A DNA stretch of 64,000 nucleotides, taken from assembly GCA_013399895.1 (NCBI GenBank), contig VXBA01006569.1:1580518-1644517 (forward strand), in the 5' to 3' direction. The position numbers were made by a program, and so were the translations under genes. Shown here piece after piece: positions 13,020 through 25,000 of this stretch (the stretch's first letter is position 1; every line of letters begins with the position of its first letter). Source of the DNA: Serilophus lunatus (Eukaryota > Chordata > Aves > Passeriformes > Eurylaimidae). Below the pieces are notes generated by a model. It saw only the letters and a program-made list of their open reading frames with translations, was not told the origin of the DNA and did no database searches.

Positions 13020-13246
13020 CTACCACGTGCAGAGTCCCGCTGCCCCGAGCAGAGCAGGCAGCAGTAGGAGAGGCCCGTGTGCCGTTGCTCCCTGGCCTGA
13101 GCTGTGGCTGCAGCCTCCTGGATCCCTCTCACACTTCAACTTCTCACATAAAATGCCAGTGTAAGCCGGAGGGCACTGGCACCGCACATTGTTGATGCAC
13201 GTTCCTCCATTCTGGCAATGCAGGAGTTCATTGTCACACACGTTTG
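13020..13246 (-). CDS. NTNG1: NTNG1 terminal coding exon: EGF-like domain and GPI-anchor signal
   Basis: The acceptor ends TCTTGCAG and the frame closes with TAG at 13,020-13,022. With the split Pro codon the exon gives PNVCDNELLHCQNGGTC and onward, a classical six-cysteine EGF module ending near ILCEK, then a Cys-containing stalk (KCERDPGGCSHSSGQG) and a hydrophobic C-terminus (GPLLLLPALLGAAGLCTW). A small-residue stretch followed by a terminal hydrophobic segment is the form of a GPI-attachment signal, as expected for netrin-Gs. The attachment residue is probably a Ser or Gly of the SSGQG stretch, which is inference. The EGF half is nearly the mammalian sequence, while the tail after the anchor site is freely diverged. 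About 75 codons remain here, including the stop. Confidence 0.95.
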
Positions 13247-15599
13247 CTGCAAGATAGCAGGGGAGGGAGGGAAAGAACAGCAGAGTAAATATAAGTGCAT
13301 CTACAGGAGAAACTGCACCAAAACCAGAATTAAAACTCCACCTCCCTCCTCTTCCTGTGACATACAGACAGGGGACATGCTTTCTCAAACACTTGGAGTT
13401 TGAATTTATTTGATATTTTTCTTTTTTTGGGCTGTAGTTTTGGAGAAAAATCTCATTCACTTAAAACCACTACGATATTAATTATTTTACATGATGATTA
13501 ATAATGAAATTATATTAATACACTAACATCTAATAGTGCATATTGCTAACATCTGCATATTTATTATTGAACTGGAACTACAGGTGGATATGTTATTATT
13601 TGAAAGGGGCAATGTATCTAGAACTTTTGGAAACCATGAATAGAGGTTAAAAATGCAATATGGCTTTGCTGAAGTAAAAAGATCTGCATGAGAAGGCACG
13701 GTTTTATAATCAAGGACTGCATGCATTAATGATCTGAAAAAATTATGCAAAAAGGATAAGGCAAGCACTGGTAGGAAATTCAGCATGCTGTTGGATGGGG
13801 GTTATATATAGTATATACATCTGGAAAAAAGATGTTATTTCTGTTATAGATCAAATATTTAATCTTAATTAGATTCGCTACTTCAGTACATGGCATCTTA
13901 AAACTATCTTAGATATCTTAGTTAGATATTGAAGCCTGATAACTTCAGAAATCAGATCTGACAAAAGAGTTAAGAGAGGTAAAAGTTTTAGAGCTGCATA
14001 ATATGACAGTTTTTGAAAAATTGACAGCTTTACTTTGTATTCCTTAACTGAAGTATTTAATGGGTAAACATGTAGAGATATGAGGAACATAGTAATTAAA
14101 TGTGTCAATCTGTGTTTTATTCCAGATGATACCACTAGAATATGTGCTGGATTACAGCTCTGCCTTCCATAGGAGAGGCAATTTAAGTAAAGACCTTGCA
14201 CCTATGATCTAGGTAGAATGTAACAGGAAGAATTTTAACTTGGAGAAGTAGGGAAAAGATTTTTTGGTTTAGAAGGTGACTCAACATTATATGTGTATAT
14301 TTATATGCATATGTTTTTTATGTATTTAGCCTGGAAATATCCTAAATAATTCATAATTCAGGGGAAATATTGCTAATTTCTATTTAAACATTATTATTTA
14401 TGGTAACAGAAAAGTACCTTTTACAAATATTAATTTACTTATTTTTAAAAGCAACACAAATACCACAAGAACTACAATTGAACCGGTCCAGGTTCTTAAG
14501 TGATGCAATTCTACATAAATCATTACAATTTTAGTGCACCATTAATGTTGCTGGTAATCTTATCTGTCCTGCTTTGCTTTCAGAAAAATATTTTCTCACT
14601 CTAGAAGGACTCTGACAAATGCTTTCTCATATTCTGTATCCAAATGGGCCAAAAAATAATGCAGTGTGTTAGAAACTTGTAGATGCAATTGAAGAGAACA
14701 GTTAAATCGTTATTGTTTTTAGTGATTCCTTTAGCAAATTTTTTTATTAAGAGCTAGGGATTTAATATTATTGTCCAGTTTCTGAATTGTAAAGGAAAAA
14801 TTGGAATACTAAGGTAAAACAAACAACACATTGATGACAACCCTACGTCTGAATTTTAATGTTCTATTTATGCATTACAAAAATTAGTGTTTTTCTTGTG
14901 TATTAAAACCAGTAAGTCATCACCAAATAAATGTGATTAACAACCCAGAAAATGTAACGGCAGGAGGCAGAAAAAATGAACTGTATTTTAAAGTCAATAT
15001 TTGCATTAGAGCATTACATCTCTTACAGCTGAGGCTATGTATCTTTGAAGTTGACTTTATTATTCATATTGTATATATTTAGCTCTCTCTCAATATGCAC
15101 AATCAAAATACTTTATCTGATGGTACAGCTATTGAATCTGCATGTTCTAGACTAGTCACTGCTGGGATGCTTCCTACAGTTCAGGCAACGAAAATGGTGA
15201 AATATCTGTCCCATCAGCACAACCATTGTTTGCCTTGATTCAATAGTTCATAAGACACCATTTAAACAGCAGATGAGATGTTCCACATTTTTTGCCTGGA
15301 ATAATTTATCCGATATTTTCCCAAGTATTAAGTAAAAAATACTTATTTCATATTTTATTTGCTATAAAACAAATACTTTCCCCTATTTTAAAATTTACTT
15401 TGATGACTGTAGCCTGTTATTCTAAGAGGTCTTCAGCCCAGACCTCGCCTGTAGTTACAGGTTGCCTGAAGTGCTCTTTTACTCCGTGCTGGTTGTTCTG
15501 CCTGACTCACTAATGTGGGCTGCTATCAAACGCCTCTAAACTGTGCTGCCTACAAAATTCTGAGTACAACATTATAGATGCTAAATCATAGACCATAGC

Positions 15600-15625
15600 A
15601 TGGTCTGATTTCTAAATCAGACCAT
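15600..15625. repeat. Perfect 12-base inverted repeat
   Basis: ATGGTCTGATTT and AAATCAGACCAT are separated by CT, with no mismatches. It lies in the largest NTNG1 intron. A transcript from either strand could fold into a short stem. Confidence 0.96.
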
Positions 15626-15847
15626 TTCATTATTTTTATAAAGTTTTTAAAATGTACTTAATGAAGGGATGGATCATTAAATCTTCATCATTATTTTTGC
15701 ATGTTTTTAAACGTTTGCCCACAGAAATACATTAAAGTAAACCCAGGAGATTTTATTCATCTTGGCAAACTATGGTGTAGCTGAAAATTCTGTTTATCTT
15801 GTATTGTCACAGCTTTTTCTTCATTTTGTTCTCATATCTTTCTCTTG

Positions 15848-15864
15848 CACACACACACACACAT
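15848..15864. repeat. CA dinucleotide microsatellite
   Basis: About eight CA units are followed by ATGTATGCACATACATGT. Confidence 0.9.
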
Positions 15865-16299
15865 GTATGCACATACATGTATCATGTAGATAGTAATGAA
15901 GTTAAATTAAACAATTCTGAAAAAGTTATGAAGTCTTATTATTTATTTTTTGGTGATTCTGTTTTAATTTTATTCTGACCGACTCTAATACCATTTTCAC
16001 CTTCCTGAAAGCATGTTCAGGATTACTTTTGAAACTTTAACATTAACTAATTTTGTTTGTTCAGTTTAGGAATTGGATTAGCTATAGATAATGAGTGTAG
16101 CGCATCAGCAGCACAAAGAAAAATACATTCACTGGAATTTAAAATGAAATTTATGCTTTAAAAGTAGTCAACATCCTGCCAAGACCGAAGCAAGGCAAGA
16201 ATATTAGTTGTTGTTATGAAAATTGCCAATGTTTCTAATGTTAACACAGTATTTTTCTAGAATATGTGCTATAACACATTTAATTTCAGAAAAGGCTCT

Positions 16300-16560
16300 A
16301 GGCTTTACCCAGAGAAGGCAGTGAGCTGGAAGCTGCTGAGCAGGGCAGGAAGGTCCAGGACCTTGCTGGCTTCTTGCTCTGTGCTGAAGGCCAAAGAGAG
16401 CAGCTGCAGCTGGTGGGCTCAGGTAGGGCCCATGTGCCTGGCCATTAACCTTTTTGTTTCCCCAGCAGCAGGAGGAGCCAGCCCGGCAATCCAGGGCTTT
16501 CCTGCCCATTGTACCCCTTCTGCTTCTCCTACTTGCCATTCCCTTGCCCCTTTTTAAGCT
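16300..16560. other. GC-rich, CpG-poor island in the 22 kb intron
   Basis: About 260 bases are clearly richer in G and C than the surrounding intron and are open in several frames on both strands. CpG is almost absent. No domain is visible in the open frames, and no frame matches netrin-G1. It could be an old retro-insertion or a regulatory patch. I cannot name it. Confidence 0.5.
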
Positions 16561-19500
16561 CCAAGCAGTGAAAAGTTGTCTCCACTGCAGAGATGTGTTC
16601 CATGAGCTCTGCCATATCTTCATTATCACAAGTAACAATAATGAAAATGAGTCTGAACTCATCTCAATGGCATCAGGTATCAAGTTCTGATCAAAGAATG
16701 AAACACAGAAGAGTGACACAAATAAAAGACCTAATTCTAATTAGTAAGAAATATTAATTAAATGTTGAAGCCTCTTTTTAAGGATAAGACCTCTACGAAT
16801 GATGATGAAAGATGCCTTGCCACAAGTCAAAAAATATTCTTGATTTTTAATTGCAATGTTAATACATTTGGAAATGGGATAATAACAGAAAAGAAGGGGA
16901 AAATAGCAGTCTTTGAGCCTGCTTAAGTGGTTCAAGGGGTAAATGAAAGAATTTATAGAATAGAATATCAATAGAATTTGTACTGGGCATTAAATGAAAT
17001 ATATTGAGAGTAACACAGTTGTTCAGATCTGAGTAATAAATGAAAATTTCTGAGTCTCTCCAAAATGCAACTATAATATCTTTGCAGCTTCTTGAAGAAA
17101 CAAATTAGACAATGTGGCTGATTTTAGTTCTGAAGCAGCAATATAGATTGGGAAGCACAAATGCAAGCATTGTTCTCTTTGATCTGGAGAGGCACCTCAG
17201 GCACAGCATTGTGCTGTTGGCTTATGGGGTTTCTGAGTACTGTGTCTGGGCAGCTTCAGAGCACATGCACAGGGCTTTTGGTCTGGTACTGCTCAGAGAG
17301 ACAAACAATGCCCTACTGAAATTAAAGACAGTTTCTTTTAGACTCCTGTCTTTCCTGAAGGCCATCCAAGCAGGGAGAAAATACATTTTGTACCTTTCTT
17401 TGTGCTACCTTAATTTTTGTACAGCTTGCCTACAGTAGCATCTTGTTCAAGTGGGACAGGCTATTGACTTAAAAAAAACCCCCAAACCCATATTTGAAGG
17501 GCAACTCTTTTGAGCTGGGATTGGTAGTGTTCACTTTCTGCATCAAAATCTGAATTTATGATGAAATTTTCATTGTTTGTGGGAACAGCATAAAGATCAT
17601 TAACAGTAAAGTCACAGAAATAAAACTTTTTGTTAAAGGCCCTTGCTTCCTTTCTTGAATTCTGAAGACTAATTTCAAGCAATGTTTTCTATATTCTCTT
17701 CCATCACTCTTTTTCTTCAGTGTACTCTTTTTGTGGCATCATTTGTTATAGCCTTCTCTCTCCCTCTCTTTAAAGTCATTCCTTCACTTTTCTCCTTTTA
17801 GTCTCCCAGATCATGAGTATTGCAGTTCCTAGACAGGTTGGTGGATTGACAGCTCTGAATATATTACACAATATTTTTGTCTATGCTGAAGTACTGACGG
17901 CAAGCTTTGACCCTACTTCTGCTGCAGTGAATTTTCCATACAGTTTGTTGGTGGTTTGTGCGACTGGCACCACTGAAGTCATGAGAATGCTTTGACCTTG
18001 GATTCTATCCATTTGTTCATAACTGAGTGTGCAGGCCTTGTGGCTGAAGAAATTATTCTTGGCTGGTTTTTTTTCTCTAATGCATCTGCTTCTCTAGTAC
18101 TTCTTATTTAGTAAAGAGTGTTAGTTGAACTCCTATATGAGGAAGTTTTCAGTACACATGCTAACAAAATATTCTGTCTCTGCATAAGTGAGTAAAAACC
18201 CAAGCATAATGAAATCCATGTTTTCAATAATGATGTTTATAGGTAGCTTCAATATATGCAGTGGTTGTCTATATATAGAGAGCTGTGAACAGCACATTGA
18301 AATGCCATGAAAAGATTAGGAAGTTTCATCTCGCTACATAAATAAGTTCAGTAAATTCAGGCCAAGCACAAGCGATTTCTTATCAAATACAGAATTAGCT
18401 TGTATGAATGCTATGAAGACTTTGTGACTAATGTGCATTATTCTCTAAAAATGTGATCGCTTAATGAATAAATGGTAAAAACAATCACAGAAAAGGAACT
18501 GCATTGAATGAAAGAAGCCTGTGTGTATGCCCAATAAGAATATGAACATCTACATATACATTTAGCAAACATGCACAAGAGAACCTCTGCCACTGGGAAA
18601 GTATAACTAATACTTTCCCCACAGTTTGTAAAATGGACAGTAATGGAAACAGGGAATGCAAACACTTAGTTTTATTCAAAAGCAAAGGTGTGAAATTGTT
18701 TCCACTTGTATCCAGTTGTACATTCCCGCTGAATATAAGTCACTGCAAACAAAATATTTTCAAATTGCCAGAGTTAGCAACAAGTATCTCCATTATTTGG
18801 AAAGAATCCTAAAAATAAAATATAAATTTGTTATGTGTTGAAGATCTCCATGTGAAGCTCCACTCACTCATGAGATTCTACCCATATAAAGCAGATCTTT
18901 CAAAAGAGGATAAAAAGGCATGGGGAAAATTTATAAGTCAGGCTTCTTCTGCAAGGTTGCAGCTATGGCTGTTACCCTGAGTATTGCACAGCACATGACA
19001 AAACCAGGTTTTTATAACATAAGTATTATATTCATCTGAATAACCTGTGGGTAGTAGCCAAGTTGAAGGTTTTGTTACAGGGATTTCTTCCCCTACCTAT
19101 CTTCCAATTAGAAGTATTGTTAGATTATTATTATAATTTAATTTATTGTTGCCATTCACATTACTGCCAAATGGCTTTGAAATGTTTTGCTACCGTGAAT
19201 ACAAGTGTCAGTGTCGATCAGACTTCTTCAGTGGTTTTAATCCATAGACATACCTGATATGAAAAACAGCTATTACTCTTTAAAATGTGATATTCATCAT
19301 AATTTCTTTGTTTGGAAGTGACACTAATTTCAACATTTAAAGTAATAAAACTATCTTGGGATACTGTAAAATCAAGATATGGTACATGCTTTGATTGCAT
19401 GAAAAGAAAACTGGTTTGCACTTGTCTACCAAAGCACATACTCAAAAGAAAATAAATCACTGTAGACAAGTACAAGCCTAAAGCATATCTTACTGTGTCA

Positions 19501-20989
19501 AAATTACAGTCATAAAATGACAAACATTAATACAAAGATCTCTGGTGCAAAGTTGGAACAATGTTGTGATTAATTATATTGCCAGCAATACAAGGAAACA
19601 AACATTGACCAAGTGAGAGTAGTTTCTAAAGGCAGACATCTCCATCTTGACTTGTCTTAGAAATGCCCATTACAGGCACAACTGAAATGGCACTTATTTT
19701 TTTATTAAACCAATTTTATTAAGTTATCAGAGATTAAATGTATAGGGGGGTAATGGAGATATTGTGTTCACTGAAAATTTCCAGTAGAATTTTCAGTTTG
19801 TTTGCCCACATGTAACTTCTATTCTTTTTGCACAATCATCACTTCAAATTGAAGCCAGTTCTAATCAAATTGTAGGTGAAGTTTTCAGAGTTTCTACAAG
19901 AAGATACAGTCATAATTCAGAGTTCTGCCCAGCACACAGCCACAGAATGGATGGCAATGCCTCTCTCCTGTAAATAGGTACCAATTTATCTCTAGCATCC
20001 ACATGGGTAAGCTAAGTTGATTAAGTTTCACTACTGAAAGTGCAAAATCCTCTACAGAATAATTTTTTTATAAACCATGGAATAAGGGTAGCAGAGGTAG
20101 GAAGTTACTGTTTTTCACAGGTTGTGTCTATGCTTTTTCATTTTTCATCCCTAAAATCCTTGGATTAAATTAATAAAAATAATGAGAAGAAATACATCAA
20201 ATCTGTCAAAAGGACAAGAGGGAGAACTGAGTTTTGGAATTGATACTCTTTGCATGATGGAGAAGCCATAATAGCTTTGGTAGAAACTACCAAGATTGCA
20301 TATGATAATGGATGAAAACAAATCCAGATCTAGTTATCTAAGAATTTATTGTTGAGCTAATACCTTTCAATCTTCCTTGGTTTCAGGAAATGACTGATTA
20401 ACCTTTCAGATTTTCTGATTTTGATGATTCCAATTTTATACTTCTACAAAAGAGTATTCCCAAAGTGGGGGTGAAAAAGTCCCTCTTCTTTTTATTCCTT
20501 TGCTTATGGAGGAGCACCACTGAATTGGTATGACCCTAATCATATTTTAAGGTAATCTCAGGAGAGCAATAAGCTACATCACAGCTTTAGTTGCTCAAAA
20601 GGGACTGCATACCCCTATCATTCATATTCCACTTAGAAAGCTGTAAGCTGCAGTGCCATTATTTCTATCTTCCTAGAGAAAAATGAACATTCTTACATGA
20701 TCTGTCTTCTCTTCCCTTAACTAGGAAGAGAAGCAATTACAGCTACAGAGTTTTTTTGTCTACTGCCAACAGCAAGGTCAGGGTTTGTATGTAACCACTA
20801 TCAATAAAATTGGGAAAAGCACAAATACTCCTCAGACAGAGATGAAGAATTCATCAAAAGGTCCTATGAACAGTTGGAAGATGGGATTTGGTTCCCTAAA
20901 TATGAGCAGCTACTGCCATTAGCAATGCCTGTGGGCATTTCAGACATGTACATCGAGCTGGCAGGTATGTCCAAAGAGCTATGGGAGAT

Positions 20990-21620
20990 TTAAGATTGTG
21001 GGAGCAGCGGTGGGAGGCCTGGCAGAGAATGCCCCTCATCTCAGGCAGCTGCTGGGGCCCCCGTGTGCTGCCAGGCTCTGGCTGTTGAGGCTCTCCACCT
21101 GAGGCTTCCCTGCCTGTGCTCCACATCTGCTGTGAGCCAGAGCAGCTCTGCACAGCTGGACACGGCCCTTATGGAAGCCCACAAGCTGTGAGCATGAGCT
21201 GTGAAAAGCCCCATCCCCGGCCCACCAGTCTGGGAGTGCATCTGTACTCAGGCCCTTGCCTCTGTCCTTCCACCAGTGCCCTGGTGGGCTCTGCTCATCC
21301 TGGCCTTGCACATTAGACCTGGTGTGACCTCAGACCTGCCTCAACACAGGCTTGTCTGGCAGGCTGCAGGTAGTAACTGACCCTGTGACTGCTACCACAG
21401 CTGCTCTGCTCCCCTGGTTTGGGTGCTGTGGGAAGGGACTGTGTTCTGGGGAAACTCCCTCTCCTGCTGTCCCCCATTCCCCTTCCCCTGCTCCTCTCCT
21501 GCTCTTGATTTGATGGCACCCTGTGGAAACCCCAACTGCCATTGCTCCTTAGCACCCATTGGCAGGCAGTCCAGTCCTATCCATAAAGCTACCAGGATGG
21601 CCTTGCCCTAACAGCAGCAC
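20990..21620. other. GC-rich, CpG-poor island in the 22 kb intron
   Basis: About 630 bases have sharply higher GC content, with open frames of 60-90 codons on both strands. These overlap and look like a composition effect rather than a gene. CpG is scarce, so it is not an active CpG island. I saw no clear terminal repeats or target-site duplication. A decayed GC-rich transposon is the likeliest source, though the family is not recognised. Confidence 0.5.
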
Positions 21621-22008
21621 TTTCTGCTTCATGCATGACAACAGTACTTCAAAGTTCCCAAGAACTATTAAACAGACCTGCAACAAGTTATTACTGTTAC
21701 AGAGCACAAAAAGTCAGGAGAAAACCTGGAAAGCAATGAAAGCAGGTTCAAGTACATGGTTACGAAGTATGTAAAAGGTTGAATGAATCCTTGGCTGCTA
21801 GTGTGCTTGACTTGTAACAATATTATTGTCACAAAATAATGCAAATAACTGTTTACGGAGAAAAAAGCGTCTCTTCCCGCTATTCTTCCCAATGAATGCT
21901 ATATTGAAGACTTTCTGAGTCCATGAAATAGTCCTATACACTTATTACTTTATCTGGCAGCAAAACCAGACAAGAAAATCACAACTGAAAATATTTTGTA
22001 ATGATTTG

Positions 22009-22041
22009 ATTAGAATTAGAATTATTAGGATTAGAATTATA
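22009..22041. repeat. Short GATTAGAATT direct repeats
   Basis: Three close copies of an ATTAGAATTA-like unit lie within about 35 bases. Confidence 0.75.
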
Positions 22042-25000
22042 CTATTATTTTCCTAAAATTTTTTAAGCAAGGAGAAAAAGAGAGTGACAATGTGTTGATT
22101 GCCTCTATTAATAATCACTGCTATTCTAAAGTTATTTGTGATCTAAATTAATTTGAATGTTGCAAACTTTCTACTCACTACTTAGACCTAAAGCAAATTT
22201 CATGGAACATATTGAGCAATAAGCAAAAAAAATCTACTTATCTGACTTATCAGCTGTTTTACAGTGACCACAAGGAAACATAAAGCCAAGTTTATATTTA
22301 CATGTCATTATGTATTCCTGTGTTCATTTTTCAAAGGAAAGGTTTAAGATATTGGGATAATGCTCTTCAGTAGGAGACCAAAACACCAGTGTGCAAAGTT
22401 AATGCTGTAGAATCTCTCAGGAGATGAATGTTCAAAATTTATGCGAATGTTAGTTACAGTGCAAAGGCAAAGGTAAAACATTGACAAGGTTCCTACAAAA
22501 CCTATGAAATGAGGGATGGGTTTTTTTGTTAAGGTGACAATGCTGAGAATCAGAAGATCTTCTTTATGAATCTATACTGATTTATCATTTTGAATGTGGA
22601 TAAAATGCTTCAGAGTGCTTTTGCTAAATAAGCTGTAGAATAAAGATAAAAACACTGCCCTGTAGGTCTCTCAAAGTTCTTTGGAGTAAGAGTTGTTATT
22701 GCCAGTGAACAATGTTGGTGCCAAGGAAAGTCAAATGAATTGCCTGTGCTGACAAAAGGAGGCAATAATGCAGGTCCTGTGAATTCCTGCTCCATTTTCT
22801 AGATTGCACTGTTGATTATATAAACACAATAGTGGAGTTGATTACTGTTTTCAAGGGAGTTTGCTGACAGTCAGCTATAAAAAGGTTTATAAAGTATGAA
22901 GTTTAAAAAAGGACTATGCAATATTGTCCACTTAAGTGTCACATGCGATTCCCCAAGATGTTTAAACATACTGACAATTAGGAGTACCAATGACATGTAT
23001 TGTACCTCCTTCTTATCTTGCCAGTCACAACTTCAAGCAGCTTCATATTCATATATAAGGAACTCGAGAAAGATGTTCAAATGTTTTTATCCTCTCTGCT
23101 TTTCCTGCCCTTTAAAAAGATCACTTGTTATTGTCCATTTTTTATCAAAGTAAAAGTAAAAAATGACACTAACAGGCAGATTCTTATATCATAATTCCTA
23201 CCTGAGATACACTGAGGATAATATACTCTTCTGTAGGTGGGATTTTAATTGGTGCAATACTTTACTTTTCCACTTTTTTCATCGGAATACCAACATGATG
23301 GTTCAAACAGCTGACATGTAGCACTCAGCAAAAAAAAGAACTAATAAATTAATGTATCAAATAATTAAAGCCATTAACTGCTTCATGCTAGTTTTCATCA
23401 ACAATATTTATTGCTGCACACAGACTTGTCTCAGGTATCACTGTGTATTTTTCTTCATGACAGAGCAGCCATTAGATGGGAAAACTCAGAATATAGATGC
23501 TCACTTTCCAACACAAGCCTTTTCAGGAACACCAGTTTTTCTGCAATGTGTAACCAATGTGACAGTCTTAGCCAGTGTTTTACCTGAAAATACTATTAAA
23601 ACCAATTTGTAGTATGACATGATTCAACAAAAATGTCCAAAAGATGCTTGCACCAGAACGCAAAATTACTGTGGGTGTTTGCCTGATTATGTTGCCTCTT
23701 AATCAGGTTTAAAACTCTGATTACTTGTCTTTTCAAAAGTGATATTTTGACAAGTATGCAGCTAGAATTCATAATTCATTATTACACTCTGAGCAATATA
23801 GATGAAGAATGCATACAGGCAAGATACATATTTTTCACAATATTAATTTGCAGGCTACTACTACTAAGTGATTATAATTGTAACAGAATTGCACTAATCT
23901 CATGTAATCAACTTCAAAATTTTGCTACAATGTAGAAAAAAATCTGAATAACAATAGACCTGGTTTAGACTTAGAGAGCACACAACGTATTTGGGTTAAT
24001 GTCTGAAAAGTTCTTGCTGTGTGCATATGAACTAAAGATAATGTTTCTAACCATGAATGTTGATATTGCCTACTATGACAAAGTGTTAAGATAATTCAGA
24101 TATTAAAAAGTCCAGAGTTAAAAGACTCTGATGAGTGAGACCTCTGAGCTTTATATGGTTCTTGCATTATTTTTGAAATGCTTATTAACATACTTAAATT
24201 TCTGTTTATCGTGATGCGCAAAGGTGTTAAAATTTAATTATTAATGAAGACGGAAATAATCCAGGATCTTCAAGGAATAGATAAAGTGTGAAATGTGATT
24301 TCACTTCAAAGTACTTTCTTTATTTAAAATTATTTTCTCTAATTTTTAGTTTGTCAAGTCATGCCAGAGTTGAAAGATATCAAAGGTATCTCCATTAATC
24401 TACACCAAATAAATTACAATCAGTGCTGTGGATTTCTAAAGATATATTGTATCACTATCCTTATATTTAATGATGAAAAAAAGTAATAGTATTACTCAAA
24501 AAGCCTTCCACCTGCACTTGCTACTAAGAAGCCAAAACCTCATAATTTTCTCATGCTCCTGAGAAGCTGTGCATATAGCAGTTACAAACTCATATACTCA
24601 CCTCTGGTTTAGAGACGAGAGAATCACACAAGAAATGCTCAATTTTTATGAAAAAGTGCTTTTAGAATGTTGTATATTCTTTTAAAATATAATGTCTGAC
24701 TATATTTCATTATGTAAGGCCAAGCTCCAACAGATGTGCTGTCTTGGGCAGCAGGGACTCCAGCATGGTTCCTGCTTGGGTTTGAAACACAGGCCCGGGG
24801 AAGTGGGAGTATGAGAGGAAGGTGGAAGGCAAAGATTTTATACAGCCTTTGTGAGACAGCATTTCTAAAGTGGCAGATCTGAGTGGGATGCTGGTTTTCT
24901 GAAGACTGCAAGAAAGCTATGGAATGAGTAGCTGTTTAGCTAAAACAGAAGGAGGAGTGCTAAAGGGAAGTGGTTGGAACTGGAACAGAGGGGTTTGGGC

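Noticed and set aside
12965..13195. Plus-strand frame opposite the terminal NTNG1 exon
   Set aside because: It is the antisense shadow of the EGF/GPI exon, whose minus-strand frame is clearly the real one.
16204..16719. Minus-strand frame of 171 codons, considered as a netrin-G1 alternative exon
   Set aside because: No LE cysteine spacing and no convincing phase-1 splice pair. The open length is explained by the GC-rich patch inside it.
16950..16980. ATAGAAT repeats resembling the CR1 terminal octamer
   Set aside because: Copies are not at an eight-base period and no CR1 body is adjacent.
21036..21611. Several overlapping frames of 60-90 codons on both strands
   Set aside because: Frames overlap on both strands, as expected when stop codons are rare in GC-rich DNA. 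No recognisable protein.
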